A DNA stretch of 64,000 nt from Flavobacterium sangjuense (GTDB taxonomy: Bacteria > Bacteroidota > Bacteroidia > Flavobacteriales > Flavobacteriaceae). Under the pieces are notes generated by a model, which saw only the letters and a program-made list of their open reading frames with translations, was not told the DNA's origin and ran no database searches. The DNA lies in the NCBI RefSeq assembly GCF_004797125.1, contig NZ_CP038810.1, positions 2,914,001 through 2,978,000 on the forward strand, read 5' to 3'. A program made the position numbers and the translations under genes. Below, piece by piece: positions 23,768 to 35,700 of this stretch (its first letter is position 1; each line of letters begins with the position of its first letter).

Positions 23768-26700
23768 TTATCTTTTAACTACTCTTACCGTTTGCACGCT
23801 TTCATCTTGTGATACAACCACGTTGTAAACACCGCTTGGATAACGTTCTCCGATAGCTGAATTAACTAAATCTGATACTCTAACATCACGTTGTTCAACC
23901 AATCTACCAATCATATCGTAAACTTTCAAGTTCACTGATGATTGACTTGACGATTTAACATCAATCATGAAGTTATTCGCGAATGGATTTGGATAGGCAA
24001 CCGCTCTAAATGTAATAACATCTTTTGTTGCAGGAGCTGTTCCTGGTGTAGTTACACTACATGTTTTTCCATAAGGCGTATAGTTACCAAACAAATTAAT
24101 AGCTACCTCTACACTATAAGCTGTATCCGGAGATAATCCAGTGAACTGACTTAAAGTGAAAGTAGTTGAAGTAGTAACAATGAATTGTGAATAGTTAACA
24201 TCACCATTTTCATCATATCCTGTCAATAATACACGATACGAAGTAGCTCCCGGATAAGGAATTATATGGATTGCTTGAGTATAACTTGTAGCTACCAATT
24301 CACAATCATCTATTGTAAGTGACGTTGTTGGTGCTTCTGGTGTGAATATAGAACAAACCGCTCCAAATTGTGACCAAGCTTCAAATCCAGCTAATTTCAC
24401 ACGTATTTGTACATCAACTTTATACTCAGTCTCATAAGTTAATGGTAAACCAGCAACCATTGACAAGTTAAAGTTAGGCACTGAACGCTCTAGTAAGTAA
24501 TATGTAGTAGGGGCACTTGCAAGAGCTACTCTGAAACGATACAAGTTAGTAGAACTTACTGAATTTGCATTGATATTAGAGTTTATAGCTGCTAAGGTAG
24601 CACCACATTGAGCGGTTACAACTTTTGTAGTTTGAACACTTGCAGTTGTTAATGTACAAGTATTACCAAAGAACCCTTGAACATGACCATTTAAGATAAC
24701 TGCCACTCTAATAGCGAATGTAGTACCATAAGCATAAATACTCGTATCTGTCAATTTAAACATAGATTGAACTGTGTCAACATAAGCAACTTCACCGGTA
24801 GCAGTATTAGTAACTTCAAATCTATAACCAGTTGTAGTATATCCTGGTACACTTACATTTCCTGCCTGAATTTGATTATTCAAACCATTATTAACAGTAC
24901 CACAATGGCTTGAAGTTATATTCGCCACAACAGGAATAGGGATGAGTTGATACGTTTTAGCAACTCCTGTACATCCATTTGCTACCGGAGTAACAGTTAC
25001 TGTGGTTGGTGTTGTTATAGGAGTTGGAATAAACGATGGAATAGTATTCACGTTAGGTACATCAGCCAATCCGGCAGCTGCACCACCAGTAATATTGAAG
25101 GTTACACCTGCAGGTGTTCCGGTCAATGAAATGGCAGCAGTAGCAAAACCACTGTAATAACTAATATTATTTAATATAGTACTTACTGTTGGAATTGGAT
25201 AAACATAGAAAGTGTAGGTTGCTGTAGCTGTGGCAGTTCCACAAGCATTATTACTAGTAACCGTCATCAATAATGTTACATTAGTTCCTGCATCAGCATT
25301 TACTGGAGTATACTTAGGAGTCAATGTAGTTGAACCAGCTGTAATTGAACCGGCACCGCTTTGAACTGTCCATAAGATAGTACCATAACTAGCTGTTGCT
25401 TCAGAAGCAGTTAACGTGTAAGACGAATAAGCACATATTGATTTAGTTCCACTTCCACTTGTTGATGCCGTTGGTAATGGATCTACATGTAAAGTATACG
25501 TAGCCGTTGCTGTTGTTGCACAAGTATTATTACTTGTAACAGTCATCAATAAAGTTACATCTGTACCTGCATCTGCAGCTACTGCTGTATATTGAGGCGT
25601 AACTGTAGTTGAACCAGCTGTTATTGAACCTAATCCACTTTGAACTGTCCATAAGATAGTTCCATAGTTAGCTGCTGCTTCTCCTGAAGTTAAAGTGTAA
25701 GTTGCATTAGAACATATTGATTTGCTTCCACTTCCACTTGTTGTGGCAACAGGCAATTGATCAGCTACTACATCAGTAGTTGCTGAAGTTTTACATCCTG
25801 CTGAAGTTGTCACTGTAACTTTATACGTTGTATTTTGAGTAGCATTCAATCCAGTTGGATTTTGCAAACTAGATGTAAATCCTGTTGGTATAGATTCCCA
25901 ACTGTATGTTTGTGCTACCACATCAACAAGTGAAACAGTATCTATAGACCAGCCTGTTGAACCGGTAGAAGTGTCACTACCTAATCTCCAACGAAGCTGA
26001 ATATTTTGACCTGCAGCAGCAGCTGGAAGGTTAACTGTTACTGTTTTATATCCTGATGATGTATTACACCAAGCACTTCTACCACCAAGTGGATTACTAA
26101 ATCCAGTACTAATAGTACCATTATATCCGTTGGTAACAAAACTTCCTCCTGCAGTAACAATATCCGTGTAAGCACCTGCTCCAATTTTGATTTCCAAAAC
26201 TCCACCATCAAAAAATGATGTAGTTCCTTCAAAAGTATAACTGTGTCTAAAAGTCAATTGTGCAGTTGTTGAACCAATTGGAATTACAGGAGTACTAAGA
26301 GATTTGTCACTTACTGTACTCACATCTGCGATGAAAGCAGTATTTGGTGCAGTATCAGCTCCTGTTGCTCTAGTAACACATGCAGTAGCTTCTCCTGTAA
26401 CGGTTGAAGCCCAACCTGCAGGTAATGCAGGAGCAGTAACACTATCAAAATTTTGCGCGAAACCACCCGCAATAGGACTTGCAGACGAAGTCAAATTAAA
26501 GAAACTATTAACACATACCGGGCTAAGGCTTGCTGAAGCTGTTACATTTGATGGAACAGGATTAACAAGTATCGTTGCGGTTCCAGTTTGTGATTGAGAA
26601 CAAGCTGTTGCTGAACTGTCAGAAACACTTTTTAAAGTGTAATTGTAAGATGTTGCAGTTCCTGTAGGCACCACAATAGTAGCTATCCCCGCTAAATTTG

Positions 26701-29700
26701 AAGTAATTGGTGTGTCAGCACCGCCATTTAAACTATATATAAATGTATAAGGAGCTGTTCCGTTACTTCCTGTAAAGGTCACAGATGATACTGGGTCGTT
26801 TTGACACTTAGTAACCGTACCTGAAATAGTAGCTGTTGGCAAAGGATTAATCTGTAAATGAACCGTATTACTTGTTACACCAGGTCCACATGTAGCAGTA
26901 ACTACTACATTATAATCTCCAGTTGCAGCTGTAGTGGCAGAAGGGAAACTTAAAGTTGCTCCAGTTCCTACCGAAGCCGGAGTTCCTACTTTATACCAAG
27001 TGTATACTAAACCTGCACCTGAAGCTGAAGCTGATAAAGTAGCTGTTTGACCAGCACAAAAAGTTTGAGCCACCGGTTGAACAAAATTATTCACGCCACT
27101 TTCAGTTGTAACTGTAACCGTTTTGGTATCCTTACAACCTGTATTTGAGGTAACAACAACTTGATACGTTGTACTAGCAGCCGTTGGATTAGCAGAAGCA
27201 ATAGCACTAGTTGTATTAGTCAAAGTTGGATCTGGAGTCAAAGCCGTCCATAAATAAGAATATGTTTGCAAGTTTCCTGGTGCAAATCTGTATACCTGAC
27301 CAGAAGGAATTGCAGCAGTATTGTTTGTAGTAAATGTCGTCGTTGAATTTAAATTCGTAGTTACAACAACATTGTTATAAACAGTAGACGAAGTAGCTAT
27401 ACCTATTGATGCTCCAGAATTAGCAGTATTAACTACCATTCCAGGCCCATAAACATAGTCTATAACATTGGTGCCTTCATATAATTTTGCTTGGAATTTT
27501 GCTGCTGCTGTTCCTCCTGTAGCAGTAGATCTAGGAACAACAACAAACCATTCAACAGTTAAAATTCTATTTGGAGCACTTCCTGTTACTACATAATGTA
27601 CTTTCCCATTAGTACCTGTGGATAAATCATCAAAATAAGGCATGATAGCAGGAGTATTAGTTCCTGCATTTGCTGCTGTATTACTAAACGAAGTAGTTAC
27701 CGCAGTACTACCTAATCTCAACAATCCGTTAACGTTAGCTGAAAATTGAGTATAATTAGTCCCTGCAAAATTAAACGTAAATCCAATAGGTGTCACAGCC
27801 GATGCAGTATCATCTAATGCTGATGCTAATAATTGAGTTGAACCAGTCATTGGGTCTAAAGTTGGAAGAGGACTTGGATTATTTGTAAATGTATACAAAT
27901 TAGCAGCAGTTGGTGTAGGTTGTACTCCAGCTGCAGTCAATTGAACTGCTGCGCCCGGACAAACTGTTGCAGCACTTGGTGTAGCAGTTGCCACAGTAGC
28001 AACAGAAACAGTCACATTAACAGAAGCTGATTTAGTACATCCGGCTGTTGTTCCATTTACTGTATAAAGAGTGTTTACCGTTGGCGCAACAGAAATACTA
28101 GCAGCACTTGCAAGAGCAGGCACTGAAGCAGGCACTGAACTCCACGTATACGTAGTAGCACCACTAGCATTTAAAGCCACTAATGCACCTCCACATGAAA
28201 CGGTACCATCCGGTGTAGCAATAGCCACATTAGGATTATTGATAATTAATTGAGCCTGTGCAGATGGTTGACTATTATCACATGGACTTGCTGATACAGC
28301 AATAGCTCTATAATAGTAATTCACTACTGGTGATACATCGCTAGAAACAGCTAATCCAAGTTGATTAGATGTAAACCCACTATATGTTATACCTGTTGGA
28401 CCTGTTGGATTACCTATGGTTGTCCAATCGGAAGGATTACTACCACCAACTGACGAAAACTGCCATTGGTAACTTACTGCATTGCTTGCAGAAACTGTAA
28501 AATTAGCTGAACCACCTATGTAACATACCGTTTGATTAGCTGGTGTACTAGGAATTGTTGCAGGTTGACTAACTGTTAAAGTTGCAGGACTTGAAGTTGC
28601 AATATCACCAGTTGATTCGATAACTGCATTAGCTCTGAATTGCCAAGTAGTATTAGTGAGGATTATATCATTAACAACTAAAGTATTTGTAAACACATCA
28701 CCACCAAAAGATATATTTCCGGCAAGTTGTGATTGATCTTCAATAGTAACCCAACCAGTTCCATCATTATATTCCCAAATAAAGTAGTCAGGTGCTGGAC
28801 CAGCAGTCGTTACACTAAAACTAGCAGTATTGGCAGTATTACAAATTGATTGAGAAACCGGATTTGTAATTGATAAATTTTGAACAGTTAAAAGTACTGG
28901 ATCAGAAAATATTGGAGAAGCACATGGGCTACTACCGGTAATAGCACATCTATAATAAGTACCATTCATCGCTAGTGTCGCTCCTGTTATTGTAAGCACA
29001 TTCGTTCCGGCACCTGAAATAATGGCACTATTTACAACTGGAGTTGTGAAAATAGTATTATTATTAGAAGAATACCATTGGTATTGAACATTTGAACCTG
29101 TTGCGGCAACAGTGAATGAAGTATTTGTAGTCGGTAAAATAGTTTGACTTACCGGTTCACTAGTTTTAACAATCGGATTATACACATTTACTACTATCGT
29201 ATTAGGAGAATACGTTGTACAACCTGTTGAACTGTTGTATATATATGCACCTACTGTAGTTGTCCCTGCTGTTAATGGAGTCAATACACCATCATTATCA
29301 ATAGTAGCAACTGCTACGTTAGATGAAGTCCATTGAAGTCCCGCAGTAGGAGTTCCAATTCCATCAACAGAATTAAAGTCTATACTAGCAGGAATAGTTG
29401 GTGTTCCCAAACAAATTGAAGTAGCACCGCCTGAAAGTGGATTAATTGGATTAGAATTTACTGCAACTGTAACATCTGTATAGTTAGAACAGTTTATTAC
29501 AGGATCTGTTACGGTAACTCTATAAACAGTAGTTGTTGTAGGTGAAACCGAGAAAGTTTGAGCTGTACTGATTACTGCAGGATTACCAACAACTGACCAA
29601 CTGTAAGATCTGCTTGTGGTTCCTGTAATAGTAATAGAATAATCTTCTGTTTCTCCATAGGTATAAGTACCGCTTGGAGATGAACTATCAGTTGCTCCTT

Positions 29701-32700
29701 CCTGAAGCATTACACGCATTCTTGTAGTACCTAATGAAGCTGTAGCTGGAATAAGAACACTTCCTGTTTCAACTTGAGGCGCATTTGAAACAGCAGATGA
29801 AGAATAAACTCGTTCTCCGGCATCATTAAAATCACCATCTCTATTATAATCTATAAAAACATTAAGAAATTTATCATAATTACCATCACAAGTTCCAATT
29901 GAGACTGATAAAGGAATAGTAGCTCCTTGTGCAACAACAGCCGGAGATAGTGCAGTGTAATCTGAATATAAATTTACTTCTGAAGCTCCGCCACCTGTAG
30001 TACCACAATCAGATGTATTATTAATAGAACCGAAAGTCACATTAAAAATTTCAGTATCGGCCGTATTAGTAGCTGTAGAAGCTGCATATGCAATAGCTAC
30101 AGATGGATCAGCAGTTAGAGTAGCTGAAGTACCAATACAAATCGGACTGGCTGATGTATTAGCAGAAACCACAACTGTGTTTACATTTACACTAAATGGA
30201 ACTGTAGTAACACATTGCTGACCTGACGATTGTGATGCTGTTAAAACATAATTATTATTAGTCGTTGGAGCTAATGTATAGCTTACACCCGGAGTAACTG
30301 TCGATACAGTCAATGGCGATGACCAAGAAAAGGTATTATATGCACCTCCACCAACTAAAGTGATAGCTTGTGAAGTACCTGAACATATTGTAGCCGGACT
30401 AGTTTGTGAAATAGTCAAACTTGGAGGTGTTGTCACATTAACTACCAAAGGTACTCTTGCACTAGAACAAGCTGGACCTGTTGTTTCAGCAGCAGCATAG
30501 TAAGTAGTAGTCGTATTTAAGGTTGGCGTATAAGGCGAACCTGTAAATAAAGCCGTTCCGCCTGAAGCGCTTGCATACCATTTAACATCACCTGCACTAG
30601 CTGTTGCATACAAATCCACAGTTCCAAGTCCACAACGACCAGTAGATGGTGTTACGGTAACAGAATTAGCAAATCCAATACTTACCTCCGATGAAGGTAC
30701 TGGAATTGCGTTACATGCCGTTACTAAACATTTATATTTAGAAGCGACACTAGGAGTAACTGTAGTAGTAGCACTAGTTGCCCCATCAATATTAGTGTAG
30801 TTTGCACCACCATCGGTAGACACTTGCCATTGATAAGCTAATCCATCGGTATTCCCAATACTGTTTACATTACCTGTTAAACTTAAGTTAGAAGAATCAC
30901 CAAAACAGATAGTAGTAGCACTTGCAACAGCAGTAGTTGATGGTGCCACATTATTGATGATAGTCATCGTTACTCGATTAGAATCTGCAATATTGGTACA
31001 ACCTGTAGTTGTATTAGTATAGCGAAGATCATAAACAGTAGTCACACCCGGACTAACTGTTAAAGAAAAATTATTTAATGTGTTTGCAGTACCTATCGTA
31101 GTCAAAACATTACTAGGACTTACTGTACTCCAAGTTACATAGTAATTAGATGGTGGTGAGAATTTCCAAGTTTGTGGAGTAGTCACCTCAGCAGTTACAC
31201 CATTCCAGTAGTTTGACGCTAATGTAGAACAGTTTGGCGCTGTAGCACCTATTGTTCTTGTACCATCTTGTAAACCTATGTATTTGGTATTGGTATTGGT
31301 AGTACCACCTGTTCCATTAACTGAAGATATCACACGGATATCCACAGTTCCAAGAGTTTCGTAGAAAATTCCTTCAACACTATTATTTCCAGTACCTGTT
31401 GTTGCAGTTACATATCCAGGAATACTATTGTATTGAATAACGAATCTACGGTTTGGTGCGTTACCTTCAGTCCAATATTTAATAGAACCGGAAACAGCAT
31501 TCAAATCTCTTGCAGCAAGTGCTATCATATTTGCCGGATTACCTGTATTAGGGAAACCGCCTGAAAAGTTAAATTGAGTTGAACCTGCCGCACCAAAATT
31601 AACCGCTCCGTTTGTAGAAGCATTAACTGTAGTATAAAGAGTTCCAAAGTAATTGAATGAGAAACCTAACGGAATAGCATTCCAGAAACCATCATCTGTA
31701 CTCTGGGTAGCACTATTTTGCGTAACATTGATAACACCAGCATTAATCAAAGTCACTGCTCCAGCTGGAGGTGTAGACAATGTGGTAACAGGAGTTAAAC
31801 AAGTTGCCGTAAAATTACCGGCAGACAAACCAGAATTAATGGTAGCGCTAGTACCTGGACAAACCCCAGAAGCCGTAGTGGTTACGGTAGCAACAGGGAG
31901 CGGATAAACACTCACTGGGAATAGTTTAACCACTGGGGCGCAAGCGGTATCAGTTGGAATACCTGTTACTATAAAATCGGCTGATTGTGTAACAGTAACA
32001 TTAAGGTCAGCTGTACCTGCACCGCTGTTGATTACGGCCGTACCCGAAGTAGTAGTCCATGAATATGTCATTCCAGGATCTCCGGAAGCAGCATGCAATA
32101 CTACATTAAACGAACCTGAACCACAATTTACTTGATTTCCTGTGGTAGTAGTAATAGTAATTGTTGGTGGTGGATTTACTGTTAAAGTAATCGCAGTTCT
32201 TGGAGAACTTTCGCAAGTTCCGTTAAATTCTGTTACATAGAAAGTTTTTGTATCAGTAATTGAAGTTGTATAGCTGGTTGATGTACTTGATTGTAAAGCC
32301 GTACCTCCGGTTAAATCAGCATACCAACGGAAAATTGGTGATGGCAAACCGGTTGTAGAAGCTACAGTAGCTGAAGGAACCAAACCTGTTCCGCAACGGA
32401 ATCCATTAGTCGCGTTTGGCGCTGATGGTAAAGCCTGAACTGTTATAGCATTCGTAGTAGCAGTTGCAGAACAACCACCAGCTGTAGACGCAGTAACAGT
32501 ATAAGTAGTACCTGATGTTGGAGTAATCGTTAACGGGTTCGTTGTTCCAACAACTAAAGAAGTTGTGTTGTCAACCCAAGAATATGTTGTTATTGGTGCA
32601 GTAACTTGACCCGCAAATGTAAATTTAGGACGGCTTGTACCTGTAGTAGATGTCCCAAAATCAGAAGATGTTGATAGCGGACAGAAAGCTGGGGGTAAAG

Positions 32701-35700
32701 TTTGGTCTTTTTGTCCAGAAGCAGTACAAGTAAATGATACCGTATCTACCTTAACAGTAGTACCTGTTGTTGACGAAGCTGCTGGGTTTTTTGCCCAACA
32801 AAACTGTACAACGACGTTTGAAACACCATCCCAATTAAAAGGAGAACTGAATGTTAAAGTATTTACACCAATTGTTGTAGCATAAGCACCATTTGTACCT
32901 GTACCAGTATATACTTGGTTAAGACCAGTAGTAATCATTGGAATAGCAGCTACAGTAGCTGAGGTATGTCCAATATTCACCGCAAAACCTTCATAACCAT
33001 TGAAAGCTGTAGTCGCTTCAAAAGCTAAAGAGGTAATGTTTCCAGCTCCTAAACCGATAGCTGTTAACTCAGAAGCTCTAATAATATATTGAGTCTTATG
33101 ACCTCCCCAAGCTCCTGAGAACATTGAAGCACCTGAAGATGATGAAGTACTGGCTCCTGCTCCTAAAGAACGAGATCCCGGAGCACTAACTATTCCTGTT
33201 AGGGTAACTGTACTTCCATTACAAACGATAGCTGGACTTGCCGTAGCTGAAGCCGTTGCACCTAATAATGGCTCATCTTGATAAGTTGCTACTGCTGTAT
33301 TTCTTATTACAACTGGGTCAATTGCAGTAACGCTCCAAGTAATGGCAGCATTTACTGGTGAAGCCACTGGAATAACAGCCGTCCAATCTGAAGTACCTGT
33401 AGTAGAACCTCCAGTCATTGCAATTCCGGTTTGAGCTACACCATTAATAGCATAGTTCAACGTTACCGAAGTGATTGGGCTTCCACCTGCAGTAGTAGTA
33501 GCAGTAATGGTTCTTGAAACAGCAGTACACAAACCTGTTGTACTTGGTGAAGCAGAAACCGAATTAATAACAACTACGGATGGCGCAATAGCATTCAAAG
33601 CATCGGCACCTATATCTGTTGGTGTCAAGCCTGAACGTGTTTCTCCGTCAAAGTCATCAGTAACTGTTCCTATAGCCAATCCTAAACCTTCAGCCAACGT
33701 TGCCGAACCATCTAAGTGAAGGTTTGGTGTAGCTGCAGTAGCTCCTAAGAAAGGAACATTGGTAGATAAAGAATTTGCATCCTGACCGGTTGCTGATCTC
33801 CAGTTAGCAATGGTAGCTTGGTCAACAGCGTTGAATAACCCTGTAAAACCACCTGTACCATTGGCAAACAAAATATTATAGTTAGAGGTTAAACCGGCAG
33901 GGTTAGCTGCGGTTCCTCCTACTCTTATTGCATAATGTTTTCCTGTTGAACCACTGTTAGAACGAGAGTTCACAAAAATATTGTTTTGAAAGGCACGAGT
34001 ATTAGTAGTAACAACACTTTGAAAAGCAAATGAGTTTAAAGCACCAGTTGCAGGTGCTCCACCAATATAGACACTATTGTTATACACATTATTGGTACCA
34101 CCATTTTCATTGATACCGCTGATAGCCATACCTACTGTAGCACTTGTTCCAAAAGTGCCTAAACGCACCATATTGTTTTTATATGTAGCGTTACCTGCAT
34201 TTGCAAAAATTCCATTTAATAATGATGTAGCAGAAGCTGCATTCAAATCATAAATTAAGTTTTTCTCAACAACGTTAGCTCCTGTTGAACTGGCAAAATA
34301 AACACCATTTAAAGTAGCAGCACCGGTTGCAGTACTACTCAAGTTATAAATTGTATTTGAACCTACGGTATGATTCGCTGAAGAGGCATTAACAACAATA
34401 CCCGCCATACCTGCACTAGTTGTAGTTCCGGTACCTCCGGCAGCATTCATATTGCGAATAGTGTTTCCTGTAATAGTCGCTGCTGAAGCAGTATTTGTAA
34501 TACCGTTCACAATTGAACCTGTCGCAGTTGAAGTACTGCTCAATGAGTTGGCAACTGTACCTCCAATGGTATTTCCTGTACAAGTCCATGTAGCAGCAGA
34601 AGATGTACCACATCGCAATGCATATAAGTTTGCTGCCCCTGTGCTTGAGTTAGACACAGTAATACCACCAATGTTGTTATTATTAGTTGCCCAGTTTGAA
34701 GAACCAGAATTGAACATTCCTAAAAAATCACTGGCAGAAGTTGAGTTTGAAGTATAAGTAATAGCACCTGTGGCTGATTGGCTACCAATGGTATTACTGT
34801 TACAGGTTGTCAAACCTCCAGTAACCAATATCCCTCTAACTACTGCTGACGTACCTGTTCCACTGCCTCCTCCGGATATAGCAATATTGGTAATAGTATT
34901 AGAACTAATTGTAGTAGCATTAGTCGAACCAACTGAAGCAATAATACCAATAAATGATCCTGAGGTCGTTGTTGGAAGTACAAATCCATAAGTTCCTGTT
35001 CCGGCACTAGATGAATAACCTATAGTATTTCCTGTAACTGTATAATTATCACCACTTCCATTGTTCAAAGTGATAGCACGATGAGAAATACCTGTCGTGG
35101 TTTGAGTTCTGGTTGCAGTTTGATAAAACTTATTATTTGTGATTGTTGCAGTAGCTGTACCACTATTCAAATCGATAGCCGATGAGTTAACGGTTGCACT
35201 AAAATAGTCGAAGAAATTATTATTGGTAATAACAATTCCACTGTTAGCTGTACCTGGATGGGTATTTGAAGTACCTGTAAAATAAATACACTTACTTGGT
35301 AAATTAACTCCTGCAGGACCAATATTACAATTAGAAATTGTATTGTTATCGTTACCTGTTGTTATGGCTCCGGAAGCAAACCAGATGTTACCACCGTTTG
35401 TTCCTATAGCACTGGTTGACGAACCTAGAACACTACAATTCGTTATAGTGTTGGTGGTTGCATCCGCCTGAAATCTAATAGTAGAAGTTCCTGAAATAGC
35501 AGAAACTGTTGTATTAGAAATTGTCAGAGCATTTCCGCCGATATTTAATCCATCTATGGTCACATTGTCTGCTCCATTTAAATCTATCAATGGGCTTCCC
35601 GCAGCAATAGCTCCCGAAATAGTTCTGGCAACTCCACCCGTTGGCGAAATTCCAATAGTGGTATAATTGGCTAATCCCGCACCACTGGCATTCAATACTG

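Noticed and set aside
34452..34991. Open frames on the strand opposite the giant T9SS protein
   Set aside because: They are mirror images of Thr/Ser/Val-rich repeat coding, with no starts, motifs or promoters of their own. The same holds for all other frames within 23768-48255 on the opposite strand.
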